This document shows, one piece after another, positions 8,582 through 16,902 of a stretch of 64,000 bases of DNA. Position numbers and translations under genes: made by a program. The stretch comes from Tepidanaerobacteraceae bacterium (lineage in GTDB: Bacteria > Bacillota > Thermosediminibacteria > Thermosediminibacterales > Tepidanaerobacteraceae). The DNA lies in contig JANLFP010000007.1 in assembly GCA_024655905.1 (NCBI GenBank), forward strand, positions 62,001-126,000, in the 5' to 3' direction. Every line of letters starts with the position of its first letter. Position 1 is the first letter of the stretch. The notes below the pieces were generated by a model. It had not been told where the DNA came from. It searched no databases and was given only the letters and a program-made list of their open reading frames with translations.

Positions 8582-9937
8582 CTAAATTTCACCCATGGCT
8601 ATTTTCCCCGCCAGATCGTCTATAAACTGCCTGGCGGTTCTGCCGGAACGCTGATTGTTCCATAGTTCCCATTTCAGGGCAAGTTCGCGCAGCTTTTCGG
8701 GCTCGAGCTTAATCCCCCTCTTTTGGGCCAGGCCCTCTACTATCTGAAGATATTCCATCTTATCTGGAGAGGGGAAAATGACCGTTATGCCGAAGCGGTC
8801 GGAAAGAGACAATTTTTCCTGGACTGTGTCACGGGATTTGATCTCGTCGCCCGCGGCATCGCTGTGAAACTCCCTCACCAGGTGGCGGCGGTTGGAAGTG
8901 GCGTAAATAAGCACGTTTTCGGGTTTTGCTTCAAGGCTCCCTTCAAGAATGGATTTCAGAAACTTGTATTCGGTCTCGTTTTCTTCAAAAGAAAGGTCAT
9001 CTATAAAAATGATAAATCGCTGGGGCCTTGTCCTGAGTTCGGAGATTATGCGATTAAGGTGCATCAAATGGTATTTCGGGACCTCCACCAGCCGAAGGCC
9101 GTCCTTGCCGAATTCGTGAAGCAGGGCTTTTATGGTGGATGATTTTCCCGTGCCGCGGTCGCCGTACAGCAGCATGTTGTTGGCGCTGCAGCCCGAAACG
9201 AACTGCCGCGTGTTTTCCACCACTTCTTTTTTCTGGGATTCATAACCAACCAGATCTGAAAGCTTGATTGGGTCGGGGTTGGGTATACCCGAGAGCGCCG
9301 GCCCATTTTTGGTTTCCACCAGTTTGAATCCCCAGTACCTGCCAAATTTGCCGCATCCGGCCTCCTTGTAAAAGGAGGCAACATCTTTTGCGTTTAAAGC
9401 CCAATCCGGCGAATCGGACAGAGCCTTGAACAAATTTTTCTTTTTCTCGGCAAAACCGGGCGGAAAATCGGAGACTTTTAATGCGCAGTATTCATAGCGG
9501 GGCGGCAAACTCCTGAATACAGCACCGGGGAATTTTTGATGCAAAAATTCTACAAAGGCGTGAAAATCAAAGTTGTATATGAATTGCACGCATTGAAGGT
9601 CGCGAGCGGCCAGGCTCAAAAGCGCATGACCCACCCCGCTGAAGCCTGCTGCTTCGCATATAAGGCTGAACGGGTTTTCATCGAAAAGAAGCAGGTCGAA
9701 CACAAAGTCCTTCCATAAATCGCCGGAAAAATCCGTTCCTTCGAATTCGGCTCTTTCGACAAGCATTTTGAGAAAATCATGGTAGCTTGACAAAATATCC
9801 TTCGAATCACCTGCCAGCGACAGATCAAGAAATTCCTGAAATTTAGCCATGACAGGGTCTTTTAGTATGTTTCTGTAAACTATTATTTCTTTTAAATGTA
9901 AAAGTGTTTTGCAAATAGTGCCGCTATAATTTTCCAT
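8582..9937 (-). CDS. AAA+ ATPase of the DUF815 family
   Basis: 451 residues. The C-terminal half is a P-loop ATPase with Walker A LLYGDRGTGKSS (about residues 255-266), Walker B RFIIFIDDLSFEE, a sensor segment YATSNRRHLV and a final GRTARQFIDDL. This arrangement matches DUF815 proteins, a widespread AAA+ group without a settled function. The N-terminal 200 residues are helical and not recognised. It is a single gene, convergent with the UroD-like gene and divergent from the IclR regulator. Confidence 0.9.
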   Translation of the reverse strand: MENYSGTICKTLLHLKEIIVYRNILKDPVMAKFQEFLDLSLAGDSKDILSSYHDFLKMLVERAEFEGTDFSGDLWKDFVFDLLLFDENPFSLICEAAGFSGVGHALLSLAARDLQCVQFIYNFDFHAFVEFLHQKFPGAVFRSLPPRYEYCALKVSDFPPGFAEKKKNLFKALSDSPDWALNAKDVASFYKEAGCGKFGRYWGFKLVETKNGPALSGIPNPDPIKLSDLVGYESQKKEVVENTRQFVSGCSANNMLLYGDRGTGKSSTIKALLHEFGKDGLRLVEVPKYHLMHLNRIISELRTRPQRFIIFIDDLSFEENETEYKFLKSILEGSLEAKPENVLIYATSNRRHLVREFHSDAAGDEIKSRDTVQEKLSLSDRFGITVIFPSPDKMEYLQIVEGLAQKRGIKLEPEKLRELALKWELWNNQRSGRTARQFIDDLAGKIAMGEI

Positions 9938-10299
9938 TTCTGTCTCTCCCCGTTGATTTTAGATTTCACTGTAGAAAGTCGATTTTGGCTGCAGTGACGG
10001 CTCCGGCACCGGATAGTTGGCTAAACCGTTCTAAAGTCTGGCCATAAGCTTGGCAGGGTAAACCGGCAATTCGGCCTCCTGCCACAGGCGCCGGCCGGAT
10101 GCATCCGTGCATGCCGCTAATATACCTTATGCAAGAAGCACGAGATAGATATATTTTAGCAGAAAAAATGGAAAAATAATAGATTGGGCAGCAGTTTTTA
10201 ATAAAAGGATTTTAGCCGGAAATGTCGAATTTGTTATGTATAAAATAGAACGATATTTCAAATTGCGGCACATATTGGATTATATATCGGAGGTAAATC
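9938..10299. other. 362-base non-coding stretch upstream of two divergent genes
   Basis: The part nearest the IclR gene is AT-rich and probably holds its promoter. The middle is GC-richer and contains the 12-bp palindrome CGGATGCATCCG near 10097-10108. A minus-strand frame of about 50 codons is open across roughly 9970-10125 but has no ribosome site and no family I recognise; it may be a remnant or chance. Confidence 0.5.
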
Positions 10300-11067
10300 A
10301 TGCCGAAGGAGGACACGGTTCAATCTATCGAAAGGGCTTTGAAAATACTGGAAGAGATGGCCGAAGAAAGGGAGGGCTTGGGCGTTACGGAAATTTCGCG
10401 GCGCCTTGCTCTTCACAAAAGCACCGTTCACCGGCTTTTATCCACGCTTATGATTTTCGGATATGTGGAGAAAGACCATTACACCGAAAAGTACCGTCTG
10501 GGAATGAAGCTGCTTTATCTGGGAGGGGCCATCCTGGAAAGAATGGACCTTCGCCGTGAAGCCCATGAACTTCTGAAACAACTTTCAAAAGAGGTCAACG
10601 AGACAGTGCACCTGGTTGTGCCCGATGGACGCAGTGTTATTTACGTCGATAAAATAGACAGCAGCAGGACTATTCGCATGTATTCCCAGATAGGCCGAAG
10701 GGCTCCCATGCACGCTTCAGCGGTGGGAAAGGTCATTTTGGCTTTTTATCCGGAAGACTTTGCAAGAGAAATAGTGGATGAAGGGCTGGAAAAATATACA
10801 CCAAAAACCATTACTGATCCGGGAGAGCTGATGGAACACCTTAAAACTGTTAGGGCACGGGGCTTCGCAGTGGATGATGAGGAAAACGAAGAAGGCATAC
10901 GATGCATAGGAGCACCTATCTTTGATTACTCCGGCAAAGTTGTCGGAGCGCTGAGCATTTCCGGGTCTACCGTGACGGTTACCCCTGATAAGCTGAATTG
11001 CTTTATAGAGAAGGCAATCGAATGCGCCTCAAGGATTTCAAAGAAAATGGGATGGCGGATTGAATAA
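10300..11067 (+). CDS. IclR-family transcriptional regulator
   Basis: 255 residues. A winged helix at residues 5-65 (VQSIERALKILEEM, LGVTEISRRLALHKSTVHRLLSTL) is followed by the IclR effector domain with the conserved SAVGKVILAF and GIRCIGAPIFDYSGKVVGALSISG. ATG 10300 follows GGAGG with good spacing. It is a regulator of carbon catabolism by family; the alcohol dehydrogenase gene that starts about 100 bases downstream in the same direction is the obvious target or partner. Confidence 0.95.
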   Translation: MPKEDTVQSIERALKILEEMAEEREGLGVTEISRRLALHKSTVHRLLSTLMIFGYVEKDHYTEKYRLGMKLLYLGGAILERMDLRREAHELLKQLSKEVNETVHLVVPDGRSVIYVDKIDSSRTIRMYSQIGRRAPMHASAVGKVILAFYPEDFAREIVDEGLEKYTPKTITDPGELMEHLKTVRARGFAVDDEENEEGIRCIGAPIFDYSGKVVGALSISGSTVTVTPDKLNCFIEKAIECASRISKKMGWRIE

Positions 11068-11173
11068 TTTAAGCATAAGTGCTAAAATATGTGAGAAATC
11101 AGTTGCTTGCCAGAGTCAACATTGCGGTTCAACAACATTTTGGTAAATTTGATATAATCCGGAGGTGCGACCA

Positions 11174-12325
11174 TTGAACTTTGAATTTTTCATGCCGAGC
11201 CGACTCATTTTCGGCGCCGGGAAAGTAAAGGAAGTGGGTGCCAATGCAAAAGATCTGGGCAAAAAGGCTCTTGTAGTTACGGGAAAATCCAGCGCTAAAA
11301 AGGCGGGTTTTCTGGATACAGTGGCAGAAAGCCTTGAAGACCAGCATATTGAATGGCTGCTGTTCGATGAGGTGGAGCCGAATCCGCTTACAACTACTGT
11401 TGAAAGGGGAGCAAAAATCGCGAGGGAAAATGGTGTTGACTTTGTAATTGGACTTGGCGGAGGCAGCGCCATGGATACTGCGAAGGGCATTGCCTTTGCG
11501 GCGCTGAATGAAGGTTCCGTGAACGATTACATAGCGGGAAAGCCGGGAAAAGATGCACTGCCCATAGTTCTTATCACCACAACGGCGGGCACCGGAAGTG
11601 AGGCTAACAATTATGCTGTGTTTACAAACCCCAATACAAAGGTGAAAAAATCTCTCAAGTCACCGAAAATCTATGCCAGGTTCTCAATTATCGATCCCGA
11701 GCTTATGCTGTCTGTTCCCAGAAATGTTACGGCTTCAACCGGCATTGACGTCTTCTTCCATGCGATGGAGGCTTACATCGGAAGAAGAAGCCAGCCTTTC
11801 ACCGATGCCCTGGCGCTGGAAGCAATAAGATTGGTGGCGGAAAACCTGAAAGGAGCCTGCGAGCATGGCGAGGACATACGGTATCGCGAACGCATGGCCT
11901 GGGCAAACACGCTGGCGGGCGTCGCTATAAATCTCTCGGGCACCTGCGGCATCCACGGCCTGGGGCATACGCTAAGCGGCTTTTACAATGTGGCCCATGG
12001 GGAAAGCCTGTCAGCCGTATCGATAGCATTTATGCGCTTTTGCATTCCTGAAGCCCCGGGTAAATTTGCAAAAGTTGCCGAAGCGCTTGGGGTGGATGTC
12101 AGGGGGCTCACTCTGGCGGAAGCAGCAGAAAAGTCTGTGGAGGCACTTAAAGATTTGATGGACAGTGTGAAAGTTCCCGAAAGCATATCGGCTTTCGGAA
12201 TTACCGAAAAGGACATTGACATGCTCGCCGAACATGCCTTCACATGGTTGACCCACAATCTTGAGGCAAGCCCAAAAATCCCCACGCTGGAGGATGTAAA
12301 GAAAATATACAGGGAATCGCTGTAA
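11174..12325 (+). CDS. iron-containing alcohol dehydrogenase
   Basis: 383 residues of the Fe-ADH (type III) family. The NAD(P)-binding GGGSAMDTAKG (about residues 95-105) and TAGTGSE are present, and metal ligands are visible as the Asp and His of IDVFFHAMEAY and the two His regions HGLGHTL and VAHGE. It oxidises an alcohol or reduces an aldehyde in the cytosol, with Fe2+ or Zn2+. A GTG at 11165 overlaps the ribosome site GGAGGTG at 11161-11167, so TTG 11174 six bases later is the better start. A terminator follows. Substrate choice is not visible. Confidence 0.93.
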   Translation: MNFEFFMPSRLIFGAGKVKEVGANAKDLGKKALVVTGKSSAKKAGFLDTVAESLEDQHIEWLLFDEVEPNPLTTTVERGAKIARENGVDFVIGLGGGSAMDTAKGIAFAALNEGSVNDYIAGKPGKDALPIVLITTTAGTGSEANNYAVFTNPNTKVKKSLKSPKIYARFSIIDPELMLSVPRNVTASTGIDVFFHAMEAYIGRRSQPFTDALALEAIRLVAENLKGACEHGEDIRYRERMAWANTLAGVAINLSGTCGIHGLGHTLSGFYNVAHGESLSAVSIAFMRFCIPEAPGKFAKVAEALGVDVRGLTLAEAAEKSVEALKDLMDSVKVPESISAFGITEKDIDMLAEHAFTWLTHNLEASPKIPTLEDVKKIYRESL

Positions 12326-12341
12326 GATAAGATTGCAAAAG

Positions 12342-12380
12342 GCCCGCAATTGATCGAAAAAATCAAACTGCGGGCTTTTG
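12342..12380 (+). terminator. rho-independent terminator after the alcohol dehydrogenase
   Basis: GCCCGCA at 12342-12348 pairs with TGCGGGC at 12369-12375, with a second inner pairing (TTGAT/ATCAA), followed by TTTTGCTTTTT. Confidence 0.9.
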
Positions 12381-12425
12381 CTTTTTGCGGCTAAAAAACT
12401 GAAGATTGCCTGATTTGGTGTTGCT

Positions 12426-12557
12426 TCAGATATTCAACCTCTTGACGACCTTGCTTTCCTCCTCGGGATACCATCCATCGTTGCCGGTAGGAATATGAGA
12501 TTTTAAGAATATGCGGTTGTCAATAATGCTGCTAATATTTAGATGAATAATCAGAAA
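12426..12557 (-). other. open frame continuing past the rubredoxin reductase stop
   Basis: Directly after the TAA of the minus-strand oxidoreductase, the same frame stays open for 43 more codons, to a TGA at 12426-12428. The translation ends GNDGWYPEEESKVVKRLNI, which has protein-like composition. There is no start codon with a ribosome site, and I do not recognise the family. It may be the decayed end of a lost gene, a chance open frame, or a formerly longer C-terminus. Confidence 0.3.
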
Positions 12558-13784
12558 TTAATTGCTGTCTATTTCCTGAATAAATTTATTGAAGTTGTTT
12601 GAGATAATTATTTCTTCAGGGATGACTTGTCTTTTTTTGATGGCTTTGGATATTTTCATGGCCGGTTTTGTATCGCCGAGGAGTATTACACCCACCGGCA
12701 CATTATTTTTTAAAAATACTTTTCTGTATATTTTGTTTTCAGGCTGGGTATCGGTTATTGCAGCATAGTCGCTTTCTTGCCTGCAAAGATCTCCGGCGGA
12801 AAAGATATCTGTGTCGAATACTTTTATATAATTTGAAGGCACTATTTCACTATATGAAGCCGCTGCACCGGCCATGTTCAGCCCCGCGATTCTGCCCTGC
12901 TCTTTTGCAACAGGCCATATTCCGTAAACCTTTCCGTTGTACTCAGCTACATCCCCTGCAGCAAATATATTTTCAACAGCAGTCCTCATGCCGCTGTCCA
13001 CGATCACACCGCGGTTTGTTTGAATATCCGCATCTTTTAATATGTCGGCATTGGGGCGAACGCCCGTTGAAAAAATGACAAATTCGGCGGGAATTGAACT
13101 GCCGTCTTTTAGAGTTGCGGAAGAAACGGAATCATTTCCATTTATCTCAGAAAGCTGGGCTGAGAGTATAAAATTCAACCCCGCTTTTATGCCCAGGGAT
13201 TTCAAGATATCCGAGGATATGGCATCCAGCTGGTTTGATAAAAGAAAAGATGAGGTTTCCACGACTGTAATCTTTTTGCCCTTTTTTGCGAGAGACCAGG
13301 CGGTTTCGAGTCCCAGCACTCCGCCGCCGATGATGACTCCTTTTTCCTTATCATGGGAATACAAGTAAAGTTTTTTTACATCGTCGAGAGTTCTGATAGA
13401 AAAAACTCCCTTCAGATCTACGCCTTTGACGGGCGGCACGAAAGCATGGCTTCCCATTGCGCAAAGCAGCGACGAGTATTTTAACGTCTGCCCGCTGTCA
13501 AGCTTAACCGAATTATCGGCAGGGTTTATCGCCAACGCTTGAGTTCCCAGAAGGATTTCAACATTGTTTTGTTCATACCATTCGGGGGTATGTATTAAAA
13601 TTTCATTCACATCAGGGTCTTCACCGATGAGATGGGACAATTTCATGCGGTAATATGCCAGGTAAGGTTCTTTGCTGACTACTACTATAGGAGTGCTTTT
13701 GTCATGCTCGCGAAAAGCTTCTATGGCATATACGCTAGCCGCACAGTTGCCTATGATAACGACGGGATTTTTCTTGCCAACCAT
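12558..13784 (-). CDS. FAD/NAD-dependent rubredoxin reductase-like oxidoreductase
   Basis: 408 residues of the pyridine nucleotide-disulfide oxidoreductase class I fold. The N-terminal FAD site (VVIIGNCAASVYAIEA) is slightly unusual, with Cys-Ala-Ala where most relatives have GPAG. The NAD site GVIIGGGVLGLETAWSLA is canonical, and the second FAD contact is TAVENIFAAGDVAE. The family includes NADH:rubredoxin oxidoreductase and the NirB N-terminal domain. With rubredoxin encoded just upstream on the same strand, it probably feeds NADH electrons to rubredoxin and then to rubrerythrin to reduce peroxide. ATG 13784 follows AGGAGG. Confidence 0.88.
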   Translation of the reverse strand: MVGKKNPVVIIGNCAASVYAIEAFREHDKSTPIVVVSKEPYLAYYRMKLSHLIGEDPDVNEILIHTPEWYEQNNVEILLGTQALAINPADNSVKLDSGQTLKYSSLLCAMGSHAFVPPVKGVDLKGVFSIRTLDDVKKLYLYSHDKEKGVIIGGGVLGLETAWSLAKKGKKITVVETSSFLLSNQLDAISSDILKSLGIKAGLNFILSAQLSEINGNDSVSSATLKDGSSIPAEFVIFSTGVRPNADILKDADIQTNRGVIVDSGMRTAVENIFAAGDVAEYNGKVYGIWPVAKEQGRIAGLNMAGAAASYSEIVPSNYIKVFDTDIFSAGDLCRQESDYAAITDTQPENKIYRKVFLKNNVPVGVILLGDTKPAMKISKAIKKRQVIPEEIIISNNFNKFIQEIDSN

Positions 13785-13821
13785 TTAAATGCCTCCTGTC
13801 AAATATTGGTTTTTTAAACGA

Positions 13822-13845
13822 TGAGGCCCGCTGTCACGGGCCTCA
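13822..13845 (-). other. strong stem-loop between rubredoxin and its reductase
   Basis: TGAGGCCCG and CGGGCCTCA form a perfect 9-bp stem with a 6-base loop, lying between the rubredoxin stop and the reductase start in the minus-strand order. Only a weak T-stretch follows on the minus strand, so it may be a partial terminator or an mRNA end protector giving more rubredoxin than reductase. Confidence 0.7.
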
Positions 13846-13866
13846 TAAAATGGAAATAGTATTCAA

Positions 13867-14031
13867 TCATGCTTCTTCGAACATGTCTTTCCCCACTCCG
13901 CATTCGGGGCAAACCCAGTCATCGGGCAGGTCCTCAAAAGCCGTGCCGGGAGCAGCACCGCTTTCCGGATCGCCTTTTTCGGGATCATATATATAGCCGC
14001 AAACTGTGCATACCCATTTTTTCATAATCAT
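13867..14031 (-). CDS. rubredoxin
   Basis: A short gene of 54 codons including an in-frame ATG at 14031; ATG 14025 is the alternative, giving the standard 52-residue form. It has [14 protein letters not shown] at the N-terminus and [17 protein letters not shown] at the C-terminus: the two CxxCG knuckles that hold a single iron. It is a cytosolic one-electron carrier. A G-run (GGGGGG) seven bases before ATG 14031 supports the longer form. Its neighbours (reductase, rubrerythrin, encapsulin) point to oxygen and peroxide reduction. Confidence 0.95.
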   Translation of the reverse strand: MIMKKWVCTVCGYIYDPEKGDPESGAAPGTAFEDLPDDWVCPECGVGKDMFEEA

Positions 14032-14192
14032 GTTCAAACCCCCCAACTCAATTTTGCATTGTTGCTTGCTGAACCAATTGCGCCGTCAATCGCACAGATA
14101 AAATTGCTTATCAAAACCTTAAGCCCTTACACGCGATGCCGCGATGAACCCTCGATATTCACTCTGTTTTTACGTCCCGGGTTATGGCGGCA

Positions 14193-14528
14193 TCAACCCC
14201 ATTTGCCCTTGTTCATGTGGGTCTTGAGTTCGGCTTTCACCTTCTGCTGCACTTCATGCGCCGCTGCCATTGAGGTTTTGAACACGGCTACGCATCCTGG
14301 ATCAAGCTCGTCCTTTATTCCTTTGTCGCATATTTCTTTTGCCCGCTCCATCAATGTCAAAAGTTCCATGTGAAGGTTATTGGAGAAGCGTGCCCGCTCC
14401 ACTAAAGACGCGGCCTGTTCCTCCATTTTTATGAATTTTTCTTTGGGAGCGCCGCATTTTGGGCACTTATCTGGAGCTTCATCTCCGTCATGAATATATC
14501 CGCAGACTGAGCACTGCCATTTTATCAT
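14193..14528 (-). CDS. rubredoxin-like domain protein with helical tail
   Basis: 111 residues. The first 40 form a rubrerythrin-type rubredoxin knuckle (CSVCGYIHDGDEAPDKCPKCGAPKEKF) with the short spacing of rubrerythrin C-termini, not that of true rubredoxins. The remaining 70 residues are helical (AASLVERARFSNNLHMELLTLMERAKEICD in part), with a conserved-looking Asp/Glu/His set but no clear diiron ferritin motif. It sits between encapsulin and rubredoxin on the same strand with an AGGAGG site. It may be an electron-transfer partner of the encapsulated ferritin or of rubrerythrin; the function is not established. Confidence 0.8.
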   Translation of the reverse strand: MIKWQCSVCGYIHDGDEAPDKCPKCGAPKEKFIKMEEQAASLVERARFSNNLHMELLTLMERAKEICDKGIKDELDPGCVAVFKTSMAAAHEVQQKVKAELKTHMNKGKWG

Positions 14529-14576
14529 AAGGCTTCCTCCTTTTAAAATCAGATTTTAATGCGGGAAGAAATTTTT

Positions 14577-15428
14577 CTAGCATCCATTCTTTTCAAGAGT
14601 GCAAATTGCATCCGGCCTTTTTATCCTCGGCATGACCATTTCCAGAACTCTGAAAGCATGGTTCATTTTAGCGGTCTCAAGGAAGGCCAGGTTGAGGTCC
14701 ATTGCGATAACCAGATCAATGTTCTGAGCACCGGTCGAAATAATGACCGCACTGTTGGAGCAAATGGCCGGAGACTGGAAAACGCCGGCTGTCATCAGGT
14801 TTTTTATACGGTCCAACTCAAGATACGGAGTATCTTTATACACTTTGTTCAGAGCGGCAAACATTTTTGGGCTTGTCACCATGGCGTATGGGCCGTAAAA
14901 ACCTTTGAGAGAAAGGACTTCTATGGCATTTACCACATCATCGTATGCCGTTCCGGTCTCGTTCCAGTCGCTGATAGACAGCGAAGTTTTTCCCTGAACT
15001 GTAAAAATGCCGGATATTCCCAACTCGGCCTTGCCGTTGAAAATCAAGCTGTCTTCGGCAAGCGCCACGCTGTATGCGCAGGCTGCTGCCGACGCGGTAT
15101 CGAGAGGGATGCCTGAGCTTTCTGCGGCTTCAATATCGCGCCAATGAATCTTGAAGTCTTTATAAAGAATGGGTATGTTTTTGTAAGACCGACGGGTTTG
15201 GATAATGGCACCGGCCTCCATTTCGCCTTCGAGGTCCATGCTAGCTTCAAATTCACCGGAAAGGGCATCTATATTGATATGCTGCACCCCGGCTCCCAAT
15301 GGGCCGACGACGGGTATGAATCTGCGGCCAACCAGTTGCTGGCGGGCGGTGGAAACAATTGCGCTTTCGAACGTTTTCCACTGTTCATCCGAAAGAGGTG
15401 AAGACTGTCTGTTTAGAAAATCTGACAT
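14577..15428 (-). CDS. encapsulin shell protein (family 1)
   Basis: 283 residues. The opening FLNRQSSPLSDEQWKTFESA and ARQQLVGRRFIPVVGPLG match the encapsulin N-terminus, where the inner face binds cargo peptides. The middle has RSYKNIPILYKDFKIHWRDIE and the end has FLETAKMNHAFRVLEMVMPRI. This is the HK97-like fold that builds a closed protein shell. The upstream gene in the same operon encodes a ferritin-like cargo with a matching loading peptide, so the shell is probably an iron-storing, peroxide-protecting compartment. ATG 15428 is the first Met. Confidence 0.93.
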   Translation of the reverse strand: MSDFLNRQSSPLSDEQWKTFESAIVSTARQQLVGRRFIPVVGPLGAGVQHINIDALSGEFEASMDLEGEMEAGAIIQTRRSYKNIPILYKDFKIHWRDIEAAESSGIPLDTASAAACAYSVALAEDSLIFNGKAELGISGIFTVQGKTSLSISDWNETGTAYDDVVNAIEVLSLKGFYGPYAMVTSPKMFAALNKVYKDTPYLELDRIKNLMTAGVFQSPAICSNSAVIISTGAQNIDLVIAMDLNLAFLETAKMNHAFRVLEMVMPRIKRPDAICTLEKNGC

Positions 15429-15472
15429 AACACGGCGGTATCTAAATGCCGCCTTTTACACCTGCCTTTCAA

Positions 15473-15823
15473 TCATTGATTTTTGAGATCTCCGACGGTT
15501 AAATTATTTTGGCCTGCCTTTTTATGTATGTTCAAGATCTCCTGCTCGACTTCCTTGGCACCTTCCGCATAAAAGCTTTCTTCATCCGGAGCGAGCTCTT
15601 TCAAAAGCCTTAAAAACTCTCCTGCGTGAACCCTTTCTTCGTCGGCGATATCCTTCAACACTTCTTTTGCCAATTCGTTGTCTGTGGATTCGGCAAGCTG
15701 CATGTAGAGCTGAATTGCTTCATATTCTGCGGCTACCATGAATCTTACCGCCCGAATCAGCTCCTGCTCGCTGAGCTTTCGGTCTTTGGCGAGTCCGGAA
15801 AATGGGTTTCCAAAATCGGGCAT
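15473..15823 (-). CDS. encapsulated ferritin-like protein (encapsulin cargo)
   Basis: 116 residues. Two helices carry a half-ferritin iron site: Glu in AAEYEAIQLY and the Glu/His pair of DEERVHAGEF, the EncFtn/rubrerythrin-like pattern in which two chains make one ferroxidase centre. The tail NNLTVGDLKNQ, after a flexible segment, matches the LTVGxL encapsulin targeting peptide, so the protein should be packed inside the shell encoded 44 bases downstream. It would oxidise Fe2+ and deposit it in the shell lumen. A GGAGGG site precedes ATG 15823. Confidence 0.93.
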   Translation of the reverse strand: MPDFGNPFSGLAKDRKLSEQELIRAVRFMVAAEYEAIQLYMQLAESTDNELAKEVLKDIADEERVHAGEFLRLLKELAPDEESFYAEGAKEVEQEILNIHKKAGQNNLTVGDLKNQ

Positions 15824-15870
15824 AATAATGTCCCTCCTAGATTAAAAATGGTTGATTTATATGATGGACG

Positions 15871-15919
15871 GGATGCCTGCCCGTGTTGGAGATTGGAGTG
15901 AATATGCGGGCAGACATCC
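15871..15919 (-). promoter_or_regulatory. 13-bp stem-loop upstream of the ferritin gene
   Basis: Positions 15871-15883 pair with 15907-15919 (GGATGCCTGCCCG against CGGGCAGACATCC, 12 Watson-Crick pairs and one wobble or mismatch depending on strand), with a 23-base loop. It lies about 50 bases before the cargo start codon, in the gap after rubrerythrin. No U-tract follows, so I read it as a leader or RNA-processing structure, not a plain terminator. Confidence 0.5.
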
Positions 15920-15979
15920 AGTCTTATCCGCTGCAAGGATGTCATCAAAAGAGGATGCTTTTATCACAAGCGATACGTT

Positions 15980-16483
15980 TTAAAACTTGGCGAATTTGTC
16001 CTTTGAAACTCCGCACACCGGGCATTTGTCCGGGGAGGTGCCTTTTACCGTGTAACCGCATATGGGACACACATAAACTTCTTCTCCATCTATATCATTA
16101 TCATTTTGAGCCAGCTTTTTTGCTTCGTCGTACAGGGCCGCATGAATTTTTTCAGCTTCAATGGCGTAGTGGAAGCTTTTTTCGGCTGTTTTTTCATCTT
16201 GAAGCTTTGCCACCGCATCGTAGGCAGGATACATCTCGTCGACTTCAAAATTCTCTCCGTTAATGGCGGCTTGAAGGTTGTCGGGAGTGCCATTCAATTC
16301 CTGAAGGGCTTTAAAATGATTGGTGGCGTGAACCTGTTCCGCATAAGCTATCGCTCTGAACAACCTCGCTATGTTCGGCTTGCCTTCCTTTTCGGCCGTG
16401 TCTGCAAATATCAGATATTTCATATGGGCCTGGCTTTCGCCGGCAAATGCGCTTTTGAGATTTTCTTTTGTCATTGTCTTCAT
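15980..16483 (-). CDS. rbr: rubrerythrin
   Basis: 167 residues. The N-terminal ferritin-like diiron domain carries the expected Glu and His ligands (AFAGESQAHMKYL, AIAYAEQVHATNH, AIEAEKIHAAL). The C-terminal rubredoxin domain has CPICGYTVKG and CPVCGVSKDKF. It reduces hydrogen peroxide with electrons from rubredoxin and is a main peroxide defence of anaerobes. It is the first intact gene of the minus-strand oxidative-stress island; an AT-rich region with a TATTTCAATAT motif precedes it. ATG 16483 has a GGAGG site. Confidence 0.97.
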   Translation of the reverse strand: MKTMTKENLKSAFAGESQAHMKYLIFADTAEKEGKPNIARLFRAIAYAEQVHATNHFKALQELNGTPDNLQAAINGENFEVDEMYPAYDAVAKLQDEKTAEKSFHYAIEAEKIHAALYDEAKKLAQNDNDIDGEEVYVCPICGYTVKGTSPDKCPVCGVSKDKFAKF

Positions 16484-16568
16484 ATCGATTACCTCCGAAT
16501 AGATTTTTTATTTTTATGTAGAAAGGGTTTGCGTATTTAATTTGCTCCTTAATATATTTCAATATTTT

Positions 16569-16850
16569 TTAAAAAATTCCTGCCGCATGTAAATATTTTT
16601 TGCTAAAATTTGACGTTTTATTACGATGGCGGAATCTGCGAATCTCGATATCGCATACCTCGGTATCCAGTGAAGGCACCGAAGCGATCAGCCTTATTTT
16701 TCCCGGGTGCGGAAAGAGCTTCTTCTTCCGGAGCATGTTTGCGGCGGCAAACTCCGGAGATTTTTCACCGAACTTCTATACAGGGCCGGTGGCCGTCAGA
16801 GGCCGTCCTTTAAATGCCACATCGCCCTCGCGTTCTATAAAGCAATTCAT
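16569..16850 (-). pseudogene. tpx: thiol peroxidase (tpx) remnant with internal stop and lost 3' end
   Basis: From ATG 16850, behind a perfect AAGGAGGTG site at 16858-16866, the frame reads a Tpx N-terminus including VAFKGRPLTATGPV. It meets TAG at 16776-16778, then continues with KFGEKSPEFA and ASVPSLDTEVCDIEIRRF, which holds the peroxidatic Cys motif of atypical 2-Cys peroxiredoxins. After RRF the similarity stops, and the frame ends at TAA 16569-16571, so more than half the protein is missing. One nonsense codon plus a 3' deletion mark it as dead. It sits at the head of the rubrerythrin/encapsulin island. Confidence 0.85.
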
Positions 16851-16902
16851 CAGAGATCACCTCCTTGTATTTTTTCTTTAACTGGAAATCATGATTATAT
16901 TA

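Noticed and set aside
10236-10559. Plus-strand open frame overlapping the IclR start
   Set aside because: The IclR frame has the ribosome site and full domain match; the alternative is an overlapping shadow.
16776-16778. TAG in the tpx frame as a recoded (pyrrolysine-like) codon
   Set aside because: The frame loses similarity after the peroxidatic Cys region and lacks the C-terminal half, so plain decay explains it; no recoding genes are seen.
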